Positions 1-10,300 of a stretch of 64,000 bases of DNA are shown piece after piece. Numbering within the stretch: the stretch's first letter is position 1; the number at the start of each line of letters is the position of its first letter. The stretch comes from Ditylenchus dipsaci (taxonomy: Eukaryota > Nematoda > Chromadorea > Rhabditida > Anguinidae), in contig SADC01000910.1 in the NCBI GenBank assembly GCA_004194705.1, positions 186,001 through 250,000 on the forward strand, written 5' to 3'. Below the pieces are notes generated by a model. It searched no databases. It was not told the DNA's origin and saw nothing but the letters and a program-made list of their open reading frames with translations. A program made the translations under genes and the position numbers.

Positions 1-185
1 TTTTTCGAATCGTCCCATTTTTCACTCGTTCCTCAATCTGATATAGATGACCTTATACTGCTTTTAAAAACTAGACAGAAAACTTAAAAAATCTAGACGA
101 GAACGAATACAAAAATTTACCGAGAAAGAAAAGAACTGCTGGTTCGCGCCTTTTCTCGCCATCGGGCACGATCATGCCCCTTTAA
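1..185. repeat. short interspersed element, truncated by window start
   Basis: This segment matches two other places in the window (about 6971-7214 and 21329-21562) along its whole length: the same GAATNNTNCCATTTTTCACTCG block, a shared block ending CAGAAAACTTAAAAA, and the same end with GGCACG..CATGCCCCTTTAA. The complete copies begin with an inverted version of that end (GGCATGCCC), so this is a non-autonomous element of about 240 bp with a short terminal inverted repeat. It has no coding capacity and lies immediately downstream of the IFT46 stop codon. The left end is outside the window. Confidence 0.7.
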
Positions 186-231
186 TAGTTATTTGCTAAA
201 CTATCATTCTTCAACCATAGTAATTTCGGAC

Positions 232-2106
232 CTAATTTTTCTCTATTCCAGAAAGAAAACCTACTAGAGCTGAATCCGACTGAAACCAAACAGATAAAGT
301 TTATTAACAAAAAGTAAAAAATAAAACCTGGACAGCTGCAGGCTCGTCAAGCACAACCAAACCCAGCTGATCCTCCACCTAGATACACAAACATTATTTT
401 CATCAGAAACCAAGGTAGACTTTATAAATTACATCATCTGGTCTTGGGATCTTGATAAACGGGTCCACGTCGCCAACAGCCGGAATATACTATAAGAGGT
501 TAATTGTATTTCAAAAGTAAAGCCGAAATTGTGCTGACGTCTAGCAAAAAAGGCTTGAGCACAGTTTCAATTTCCACTTTTTCAGCTTCAAACTCTTCAA
601 TCAAGCGAAAAATGTTTTTCAAATCATCGGAAATAGGATATTTAGCTTGCGGACCCTCATCCTCAACTTCTTGTTTAGCCTCTTCAATAGAATTGGTTTT
701 GCCGAGAAAGGTAGTGTTTGTGACTGGACGGTCCCTGATGTTGTCTTTGTAGTCGTATATATCATCTTCGGATGCTGAGTTTGATATAGAGCCAGATGCA
801 GATGTGCCATTACTGCTGTGCTGCCCTTGTTTTTGGGGGCTATGCTACCTCTGGCAATAGCTGTTGCATTATTGCCCGCAACTGCAGCTGCCATGCCACC
901 TAAATGAGGAAAATAAATTGTATTATGATTATTTTAAGAAATTTGTTTGATTTAAGGTACTTATTTAGTCCCTTTAAAAAATGACCTAAAAGAAAATTCA
1001 CTTTCGAGGAGTTAAAATCAATTAAAAAATAAGATTTAATTTTTAAGCCATACATAGTTCAGAAACGTTATTTTCTGCTAAGCCGAAAAAAATAGTACAA
1101 GACTTTATTTTAGCCAATTTTCGAAAAATAAAGGGGTGGGGTGGGGGACAATTGAATAAGTACCGATTTTAAATTTGGCACCACAGCTTCCTTTCCCCTA
1201 ATTACAAAACAAAATTTTATTTACCTGCAAAAGCAAAACTGCTACCAATAGCACTATGGAAATCCAAATGCGAAGCAGCTTTATTCGTGTTGCTGCTACT
1301 AGTGGGGTCAGTAACTCCAGCTGTGGTGTCCCTTCTAGCCAAACCAACATCCAGAGACTCTTGCCGGTGCTCTATACTTGAAAAACCATGGGGTGAAGGC
1401 ACTTCATAGCCCTCGACTATGTCATCGCCTTCTCCAGGAAAGGGCAGATTGTTGCTAGGCTCCCCCTGCTGCATTATTGACCCATTCATTGGCCAGGCGC
1501 CATCTAGCTCCTTTCTCTTTCTCAAACCGCTCTCAGGTCTGGAAGATGTGGAGTAAGCAGGGGGCGGGCCTGAGTAATCCAGCGGATATCCTGAAAAAGG
1601 TGATATAAAAGCGGTGAGATAAAGACGATAAATTAGTAACCTTGGTCAGGCTCTTCTGGGTCTTCCCCTTCTAGCTCTTCCATGGACAAAGGAATATTCT
1701 GAAAACAGATAAGGGTGTTCATATCACCAAAAATAAGTGAAGAAGGTGACTAGCCACTATAGACTGACGGTTGTGAATGGAATCGGGCAAATATACTGTC
1801 TCTAGCTCATCTGAAATCAGCGGCGTTCGATGGGAAATTATATCAAAAACAAGCCAAACCATCTGGTGGAAGCAAGTCGTCTTTGGAGTCACTACTTTCG
1901 TTCAGTTGTCTAGCTATTTCCCGCTCCTGTTCCTCAAAGTCTTCTAGTGTTTCAGCCTGTTCTATAGCATCACTTATGCTAAGTTTGCCGGAGTAGGGTC
2001 TGTCCGGATGCGAGAATCGATGGGCTCGGGACGGAGAACGCGGCTTCGACGTCTCTTTCTCGATACTCAAGTTGGGCGAAGAGTACTGGTTTCTGTCTTC
2101 TACTTC
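232..2106 (-). CDS. IFT46: intraflagellar transport protein 46, multi-exon, 5' end missing
   Basis: IFT46 is an IFT-B subunit needed for building cilia. Recognition rests on the conserved C-terminal core: an exon reading KYPISDDLKNIFRLIEEF followed by ETVLKPFLLD, then YIPAVGDVDPFIKIPRPD, then QLGLVVLDEPAAVQ, then a last exon SDSALVGFLSGIEKN and a TAG stop (232-234). Supported exons, 5' to 3' on the minus strand: 2106-1860, 1810-1758, 1698-1641, 1590-1225, 899-539, 489-433, 378-328, 279-232; introns are about 40-330 bp with GT/AG ends. The upstream exons are acidic and Ser/Pro rich, as is usual for the poorly conserved IFT46 N terminus. In exon 899-539 the frame entering from upstream is not the frame of the IFT46 core; a one-base indel near the C5/A5 run around 825-835 would reconcile them. 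The start codon was not found; a possible first exon lies near 5.1 kb. Confidence 0.9.
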
Positions 2107-2339
2107 CTGCAAAAAGACTGCTAGTTAAAGTTAAGATAAACGAATTGCAAAAAAAAATTTATTAGTGAATTTTGCAATTCGTCCCTAAATGACGTAATGC
2201 AGATATTTTATCAAAACTTGGCCTGATCTCTCAATACCCGGTGCAAGACAGTACCTGCGGATTTTTCGAAAATTTTTTTAGAAAAAATTCGACATCCTTG
2301 CCCTACGTGAGGTATTTCCTATGCGCTAAACATTAGTTC

Positions 2340-2590
2340 GAAATATCCGCAAGGACTTTTCTTCCACCCGGTAAGTACCGATTTTCTAGCTTGTTTCTCC
2401 CTGTTGTTTTTTATTTGTAATTTGTCAGGCTTGGGCAAGGGTTGGCCAGCGTATGTTGGGATGGAATTGAACATGAGTCTAAGAGTCCAACCCTTGCCTA
2501 AGCCTAAAAAGGACCAAAAAACAACAGAGAGAACCAAGCTTGAAAGTCGGTACCCATTAAGGAAGAGGGCCCAAAACTCCATCCCTATCA
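2340..2590. repeat. fold-back element
   Basis: Two imperfect inverted arms meet in the middle: 2365-2460 (GTACCGATTTTCTAGCTTG ... TTGGGCAAGGGTTGGCCAGC) and 2485-2565 (AACCCTTGCCTAAGCC ... CCAAGCTTGAAAGTCGGTAC). Related sequence with the same AAGGGTTGGCCA core occurs near 19.47-19.6 kb and 56.65-56.76 kb, so it is a dispersed family. Short ORFs here on both strands are products of the inverted repeat and are not genes. Confidence 0.65.
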
Positions 2591-2899
2591 AACTTAACAT
2601 ATTTTAGGAACTGTCATACTATGTTATCACATTACAACACTGTTGCGAACTCAAAATTCAGAAAAGTTCAATTCGGTCATTTTTCGTCAAAAATGCCATT
2701 TTATCTAGCCTAATTAATTCTTCAGCACCGGAAAAAAATATTTTGACGCAAAGCGTCAAAAATAAAAAACAATTCGAGTCCCTAAAAAACTAAAATATTT
2801 TTAAAAAAGTTTGGCATTACAAGGAAACTAGCAACAACAGGCGCCTATCGGCGCCTCTATCGTATTTTGAAATTTTAAAAATTATCGATTTATCTCACA

Positions 2900-3565
2900 C
2901 TCCCATGATTACCCTTTCTGTGTACGGTGGCTTTGGCCACATTCTTGTATTTCGGGCCCCATCCTGGTGGTTAGGTGCGCCCACGTCACTTGGGCTTCAT
3001 CCTGATGTTGGGGGCTGCCCACTTCACTTGGGCCCCATCCTGGTAGTTGGGGTATTTCCTTGTCGTTCGGGCTCATACTGGTGGTTCGTTCTCCATCCCG
3101 GTGGTTAAGGTAGTTTCCTGGTGATTCGGGCCCTCCGTGGGTGGTTTGGACCCCATCACGGTGGTTTGGAAACATGCTTGTGGTCCGAAGATCCTTGTGG
3201 TTAAGTCCCCATCCTGGTAGTTGGGGGTATTCACGTGGTTCAGGCCCGATAACCGATGGTGGTTTGGGAGTACCGACGTCGTTTGGGCCCCATCCCGGTG
3301 GTTTAGGCCCTATCTGGTGGTGTGAGCCATATCCTGGTGATTCGGGCCTGGTCCTGGCGCTTAAGTTACTTTCTTGATGATTCGGGCCCAATGTAGGTGG
3401 CTCGGGCCCCATGCTGGTGGTTGGGGTATCCAGGTGGTCAGGCCCGATCCTGGTGGTTGGGGTATTTTCCTGGTGGTTCGAATCCGGTCCTGGTGGTTAG
3501 GGTACTTTCTGGTGCTTTGGGGTATTCAGGTGGTTAAGTCCCCATCCTGGTGGTTGGGCGTCACT
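2900..3565. repeat. degenerate GGTGGTT minisatellite
   Basis: About 650 bp are built from variants of a short unit close to CCCCATCCTGGTGGTTNGGG, with unit lengths varying from roughly 15 to 30 bp. Both strands are open over long stretches only because the repeat is G/C rich and low in stops; the resulting peptides are simple repeats and are not called as proteins. Confidence 0.75.
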
Positions 3566-3639
3566 TAAAGATTTATTTGCAAGGAGCATAGGCTTGGATC
3601 ATTTAATAGTTGCTAATTAATCGCAAAATTGAACTTTGA

Positions 3640-3705
3640 GAGGACCGGAATTGAACCTGCACCAATAAATAGTTTTCGTGTCCACACAAATACCATTATT
3701 GCGCG
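3640..3705 (-). repeat. possible tRNA-derived SINE head
   Basis: Read on the minus strand, a box-B-like motif (GGTTCAATTCC, 3647-3657 area) lies downstream of a D-arm-like GCAATAATGGTA, at about the spacing seen in tRNA. No clean cloverleaf could be folded by eye, so this is at best a decayed tRNA-like SINE. Confidence 0.3.
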
Positions 3706-3725
3706 AAACTTTAAAATTTAAAAGT

Positions 3726-4149
3726 AGGGTGGTGCGGTTACGGTTTATTTTTGGATCCGGTTTATTTTTTCTCAGACATTTTTATCAAAGATTTGACAGA
3801 AATTTTTACATTTTGCGGACCCTAATACTAAATTTCTTCTTCTTCAAAATGGGATATTAAACGTAGAAAAAAATAAACAATAGTTGCACTAAAACCCGGT
3901 TAACCGAAAGAAATCAGGAAAAAAACCGGTTAAAAAAAACCAGTCGGTTTTTTTTCCGATTTCTTTCGGTTAACCGGTTTTTTAGTGCAACTATTGTTTA
4001 TTTTTTGTACGTTTAATATCCTATTTTGAAGAAGAAGAAATTTTAGTATTAGGGGTCCGCAAAATGTAAAAATTTCTGTCAAATCTTTGATAAAAATGTC
4101 TGAGAAAAAATAAACCGGATCCAAAAATAAACCGTAACCGCACCACCCT
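3726..4149. mobile_element. long-TIR fold-back MITE with 10-bp target duplication (MULE/hAT-like)
   Basis: The arms are near-perfect inverted repeats of about 200 bp starting AGGGTGGTGCGGTTACGG and meeting at the CCGGTT/AACCGG-rich centre near 3940. Directly abutting both ends is the same 10-mer, ATTTAAAAGT (3716-3725 and 4150-4159), a convincing target-site duplication. Long arms plus a 9-11 bp duplication are typical of Mutator-like non-autonomous elements. ORFs inside are mirror images of each other and not genes. Confidence 0.8.
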
Positions 4150-4375
4150 ATTTAAAAGTAAAAAAATGTTGAATGAAAAATGGCTTTCATAAAAACAGGC
4201 ATATGCCCCTCTCAAAACGCGAATTTTTTAAACGAAAGCTGAAATTCTGAGGAGCACGATGAATCTACCCGCAAAAATGATGTTCGCCTCTACGACCCAT
4301 TTCGGCCTTCGAAATCAAAATAGCGTTAACCACCCACCCACACATGCCAAATACTATATAGACAGCAGTGTTGTA

Positions 4376-4575
4376 AATGGCACCGGTGCGGCACCGGCAC
4401 CGCCGGTGCCCGGTGCGGTGCCCGGTGCCGAGATTTTAGAGGTCGGTGCCCGGTGCGGTACCTGGCGCCGAAATTTTAGAGGTCGGTGCCCGGTGCCAAA
4501 ATTTCGGAGGTTGGTGCCTGATGCGGTGCCCGGTGCCATCATTTTAGAGGTCGGTGCCGAAGCGGTGCCGCTCCA
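4376..4575. repeat. GGTGC-rich minisatellite
   Basis: Four or five tandem units of 35-50 bp, each containing CGGTGCCCGGTGCGGTGCC followed by an ATTTTAGAGGT segment. The GC-rich blocks are internally palindromic (GGTGCC/GGCACC). Confidence 0.75.
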
Positions 4576-4639
4576 GCAAGTGGTATGTATCATACCCAGC
4601 AACAGCTAACTAACTTCAAAATGGCAACAAGCACTGGAT

Positions 4640-4720
4640 AAAATGACCCTTTTACTTCAAAAATAGTCAAAATGTCTTTTTTTTTACGCAAATGTCCTTC
4701 TTTGAAATTTTTCATTAGGA
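4640..4720. repeat. dispersed short repeat
   Basis: The phrase GCACTGGATAAAATGAC followed by a TTCAAAAATNGTCAAAATGTCC block recurs near 25.06-25.13 kb (and its inverted copies) and near 34.76-34.82 kb. Function unknown; no coding sequence. Confidence 0.5.
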
Positions 4721-5088
4721 GCCCTGTATATAGAGATTCGCTAAATTTTTTAAGCCTCATTTATATTTACCCCTAAGCTAAGTATTTATTGGCAATTAAA
4801 GTGAAAAAAGAAAAATTAGCGAGAAGTTAAATTTGAATGTTGGATCTAAAAATAGACATTACTTGTATTCAGGGCATCAACTAAAACTTTAAAAAAAACA
4901 TGTCGTAATTTGCCTAATTTTTCCGGCCAACGGAGTTAGGGGATGGGGCTTGTTAGATAATTACCCATATAAACACCCCCCCCCCCCTCCATTGGCGACT
5001 CTGCTTTAATTGCAAAACATATAGATCACCTCATCTATTTCCTCTTTAACGATTTTCAATCTTCGCGGTTTAAAACTCCTCAGGATTT

Positions 5089-5196
5089 TCTTCGTCATCA
5101 GAGTAGTCACTGATGGGGTCGCCTAGCTGGACCACCTCGTCTTGTGAACTAGAGGGTCCGCCCCTATCCATGTTTCCTGATTCAACTACTACTTTT
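5089..5196 (-). CDS. possible coding exon, acidic (candidate IFT46 5' exon)
   Basis: On the minus strand an AG acceptor (TTGAATCAG) is followed by an ORF starting MDRGGPSSSQDEVVQLGDP and ending in an acidic DYSDDEENPEEF before TAA. The composition is unlike the surrounding non-coding sequence and resembles the acidic N termini of IFT46 proteins, whose first exon is missing from the model starting at 2106. The ORF ends in a stop rather than a donor, so joining it would need an indel or another splice; it could also be the end of an unrelated gene. Confidence 0.35.
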
Positions 5197-5502
5197 AAGC
5201 TTTTAGGAACGGATTATGCAATAGAGCATGCTTGGCTAATCTCCGCTGATGAATAAGTGGATTGAGTAGAGCTGCACAAGGCAAATGGTATTTTAGTAAT
5301 CAAACTGAGTAGTAATAGCAGTTTAGCTAGTGTTGGAAGTTGCTATAGCAACAAACGCAACAAATACTCTTTTTACTCCGAATTTTATAGGGTAGACTAA
5401 CAAAAACATATTTAATAATCGTTGGGCTGGCCATTCACTCCCCCCCCCCCCTAAGTAGCCTTTCAGAACAATACTTCTATGGAGTAGTATTTTAAATACA
5501 TA

Positions 5503-5585
5503 TTAACACGAGAAAGGCGGACTGTAAGAATTGTTTACCTGGGGGTTTTCAGACCTGCGGAGCCCGAATGTAAAATAATACTTAC
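5503..5585. repeat. one-ended copy of the AACACGRGAAAGGC element
   Basis: AACACGAGAAAGGCGGACTGTAA starts a segment that also contains GGGTTTTCAGACCTGCGGAGC, matching ends of the complete elements at 17481-18149 and 57599-58049. The second terminus is not present. Confidence 0.5.
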
Positions 5586-5599
5586 ATTGTTTAGGGGGG

Positions 5600-6960
5600 G
5601 GGGTTGCTAGCTCAACAAGTACCAAATATGTTTCTGTGCATCAAATTTTAATAAATCAAAATTTATGGAAAAGCAACAAGTATTAATTTTTGGCAGAAAT
5701 TTTTTAAAAGTATCTAATGCTGATATAAAAAACACTAAAATGCTCTAATTAAAAGACTTTATTACAGTAGAGTGAAAAAAGGTCTCCATCATTAAAAATA
5801 CAACTAAAAAGGTTTATCACAAGGTATTTTCAAAATATTCCATTGTAAGAAGGTAAAAGTCTTTTTTTAAGTGAATTAAGATGATAAGAACCATGAAAAA
5901 AACATTTTTTTGTTGCGAACGGATATTTAAAAAAAATTGACTAAAATTTTGACATATGAAGCAGGTCACAAAATGATATGTATTTTTGACTTGTTTAATA
6001 ATTTCACTTTGTTGTGTCACGTTTTGTAAGCATATTATAATAAATGATACCTCGTTAAAACCCAGAATGACAGGGCTACTTAATGGTGTTATCACTTTAT
6101 ACAAAATTCTTTAAAAATTTTCTTCTTTGACCAAAAAAATTTGTCGCGCAATTTTTGCCACTCCTGTCTTAGGTATACCAAATTTAATTAGGGTATTCCA
6201 CTATATAAAGAGCCTCTGAACGCATTTCTAATTAAGATTCTTGCTCAGATTTATTAAGCAGGTAAGTTAGTAATCTATGTAAAAAATCTCTATGTCTACA
6301 AGATAAAAATGAAAAGTTAGCCTTTTTCAAACAAAGATGTGTGCCCACAAGATAAAAATAAAAAATAATATTTTTTACTTTTTAATTTTGATGCTGAAAA
6401 TGAGAATAAATCAGCTTTCACATTGCGAAATTAATAGCATAGCAAACAACTTATTTAAAAAAAACTTATCGGGTTTTTCAACATTAAATTGTCTTTTTAG
6501 CTAAATATTGCTTATCATAAAAGTAGCAAAAATATTATGTTTTTAGATCATCGGCCATTGTTATCGCACGCAATTCAAGTATGTATTTCGCATGATTATT
6601 CTATAAGCTTAAAACTGCTGATAATACATTCTTTATTGAATGGAAATGTGCTTGCAAATCACATTTCAAATATTTTCAAATATTATCTTTAAAAATTTGA
6701 CAATTATTGCATGTTTACAGCTTTTGAACTTTTTCTGTCGTGTTGACTCAAGTACACGTGGCCAGAACTGGTTTTAGTGAAACACCGCGGAAAGAGATAG
6801 ATCAATAATATTTACATGTATATTTTGCTATTTTTTCAATTCAAAAATGATATGTTAGGAAAACTTCAAAATTTGTAAAAACAGACTGTTTTGACAAACA
6901 TTCAGAAGTTTTTTTTAATAAGTAATCTAATAGGCCGACATTCTCTAATAACCCGACAAC
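5600..6960. other. no gene seen
   Basis: AT-rich sequence with many homopolymer runs. The one ORF of about 95 codons on the minus strand (5817-6104) has no recognisable domain and a composition like the surrounding non-coding DNA, so it is not called. Confidence 0.5.
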
Positions 6961-6970
6961 CTTTACTTCA

Positions 6971-7214
6971 AAAGAGGCATGCCCTGTGTCTCAAAAAATT
7001 AAGGCAGTGACCAGTAAACTTTTTCGAATTATTCCATTTTTTACTCGTCTTGCGTCAAATCTAATATTGATGACCCTACACTACTTTTGAAAACTAGGCA
7101 GAAAACTTAAAAATCAAGATGACAAGGCATATGAAAGATGTTATTAGAGAAAGAAAAAAACTGCTGGTTTACCGCTTTTTCTCTGCGGCAGGCACGGGCA
7201 TGCTCCTTTAAGGA
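6971..7214. mobile_element. 240-bp MITE with GGCATGCCC termini
   Basis: Starts AAAGAGGCATGCCCTGTG and ends GGCACGGGCATGCTCCTTT, an imperfect inverted repeat. The interior matches 1-185 and 21329-21562. It sits just upstream of the first recognised SLC2A13 exon. Confidence 0.7.
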
Positions 7215-7314
7215 TCTATATCTCAGCCTGAAAGTTTTTTTGCAAAGCTGTTTTTTAATATTTTTCGTATTAATTAAAATTGCATTTAGTGAAAGCGTTA
7301 ATATTTATTGCTAG

Positions 7315-10300
7315 CTCAAAAAATGGTGGCTATAAATCCAGTAAAAGTACTGGTTTCATCTCGAGCATACCGAGTAAACAACCAGAATTGGGCAGCTTTA
7401 TCTATGTTTTAGTGGCAACTTCTGTCATTGGCGGATTTTTGTTTGGTTATGATACAGGTTAAACGTATTTTTTGATCTAGTCTTTTTATGCTTGTTACTG
7501 CAGGCATTGTGTCGTCAGCGATGCTCTATGTCCCACTTGATGATGGTCTTAAGCCAATGGGCAGTATTTGGCAGGAAGTCTGATTTAAATTGATTTGATT
7601 GCCAAGCAACTAAAGACTGTTTAATTTAGATAATTGTCTCTGTAACACCTGGTTCGTATTACTATTACAAATTAGAATAAGTTTTTTGATAGTTTCTTCG
7701 AATTACCCCTCTCTCAGGGTCCACGGTCGAGGTAAATGTGTGGTCACAGTCAGAAATTTCATAAACATCGCATCTGGTCCCTAGGACCTCGACCACGACT
7801 TCGACCGAGATGTGTGTTTACCATCCACCTTGACCAAAGTTATAAGGAGCACTTAAAGAATACACTCCACTCAATGAAAGAAAAGGACCCGCACTACCTT
7901 CACCTTGTGATACTCAAATTTTTGTAGCAATTTGTATTGAATATGACAAATACTAATTTGAAATTAACATATTTGTCTTTTCACAGCTCTATACATTTTC
8001 TTCGTAAAAAATAAATATGGGCAGCAGTCGATTCGTCGACATTTTCGTTAAATATCCCAATAACTATACAGTCAAACCTCTCTACTATGGCACCCCAAAA
8101 GTTCGTTCCCGCCTTGGGTCCGACACTTTTTTTACCTCGATTTTTGAAGGCTTTTGCCATTTCTGTTCTGACAGTCTGGTCCCAAATATCGTAAGGATTC
8201 CGATTTTGCCGATCGTTTTTCAGAATTATAAAGAAAATTCTTCTAAAAAAGCAAAAACTCAGTTTAAAAACAGAAATTTTTTGAATTTTCCTGTTTTTAA
8301 ACTGAGTTTTTGCTTTTTTAGAAGAATTTTTTTTATAATTCTGAAAAATGATCGGCAAAATCGGAATCCTTTCGATATTTGGGACCAGACTGTCAAACAG
8401 AATGGATAAGAGACTTTGAAAATTCGGTTAAAAAAGTGTCGGACTCAAGGCGGGAACGAACTTTGGGGGTGCCATAGTAGAGAGGTTTGACTGTATTCTA
8501 AATTATAGTTTTTTGTCGTATATTAGCTTTGTGCTTAGGCGCCGAGTAGCCCAGCGTACGTTAAAAAAGACTCAAACTCTTTTCTTACTTATGATCCAAA
8601 TTACATTAAGATTCTGAACAGTTGTAAATAAGGGCATGAAAGCTAGAACGGAAATTTTGCTTAATTTTACTGAGCTTATGACTAGATATGGCGATTGTGC
8701 GCAGTTTTTGTTCAACGCGAAGCGTTGGGCGCAATTACATCTAGACATTGGTCAAATTAATAGCGTTCCACCATGTGGTATCGGACCTTTACTCAATTAT
8801 AGGCTATAAAACCTAGGTCGAATGTTCAAACCTAAACAGTTTTCCCCCTCCGTTAAGAGTGCCGGAGATCTAGCAGCTTAGATGCCTAAAATCCCAGGCG
8901 TTCAACATTATGGGTCTTTTGCAAAACCAAATAAAGCGCTTTTCGTGAGTAGATTTAAGCCCTTGTGCGAGTTGGGGTGAACAAAGTTAGTTACGTATGA
9001 TTTATACTTATATGCGATTGAGCGAATCGATGGCCATTCTTTGACCCAAGGTAGACCACCTTAAAGGGGGGGGACACTTGGGGGGGTTGAGAAATGGTTT
9101 GTCAACCTAATGAAATACCCATTGACGGGTTGCAAAAAGATTACAAATATAAAATTATTTATGTGATTTTATGATGGGTTTCACTACATTATTTGGCATT
9201 ATTTAGTGAAACCCATCATAAAATCACATAAATAATTTTATATTTAAAATCTTTTTGCAACCCGTCAATGGGTTTTTCATTAGGTTGACAAACCCATTTC
9301 TCAACCCCCCCACAGCCCCTCAAAAACTGCATTCTAGTGCATTTAAAAATAAACAAAACGCCAAGAATTTCAAAAAAACTTTTTCTGCGTTTTCTAAACA
9401 ATTTTTAGCTTTCAGATACTTTGCTTGCATTTAGACAAATTTATTGCAAACCTGGACAATTACAAATCAAAAACTTTCACATCAAAAAATGTTTCTCACA
9501 AAAGAGTCTTCCAATATTTTCTTGAGTGTCTTCATTCTTTCACGCATGCAGGAAAGCCTCCTTTCATCACCATTAACTTTGCAGTGCAAGGCTTCTATTG
9601 ACTGCTCAGACAGAAGACCTCAGAAACGATGCTTATCCATGAACTCACTAACGTGTTGGCGAAGAATGTGGCACTTTGGAGTGACTGGCATTTGAGGAAA
9701 GCAAGTCTAGGGAGACAGTTGTTATACGCTATCTAGATAAATAATGTAAGACGTACCGTCATTGTTTCAAAGTATTCTTTAGACCACATTTTGAATTTTG
9801 CAATTTCAGCATCTGAGAGGAAGGAACGTATAATTATCCTGGGTGTAGAACGTGTGCCTAGAAAAATAAACAATAACTGCTTTGAATTAGACTCAAGATA
9901 TCACGTACCTCAGAAATCCCTGCTCTAATGAATAAATGGTCCTTTGCGGATGTTTTCTGTTTTCCTTGAACGACATTTTAGGACATTCGCAAATCGGACA
10001 AGGATGAGTTGCACTTGAGCCAAGATGACCGTAAACCGTATCCACAAATTTCAAGTCTCCTGTTAGATACCTAAACGGAAACGTATAGCAGGAGCAGAAG
10101 GAAGGACTTCTGAGAAGGACTTCTTTTGTCTCGGTTCAATAGGCTAATGACCACGCTAGTAGAATCGACTTGGACACTGACACTCTTCCAACGAGGTAGG
10201 ACGCTTCCTAAACAGGAATGTGTCCGGAATTAAAATTGACATATAGAAAATTTACTTGTCTTGTCAACTGTTTCCCTCTTCGGGTCTTCTTCTTGATTGA

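Noticed and set aside
2909..3412. 167-codon minus-strand ORF
   Set aside because: It lies entirely in the GGTGGTT minisatellite and the peptide is a degenerate Pro/Gly/His repeat.
8017..8409. 130- and 125-codon ORFs on opposite strands
   Set aside because: Both are translations of the arms of the fold-back MITE and mirror each other.
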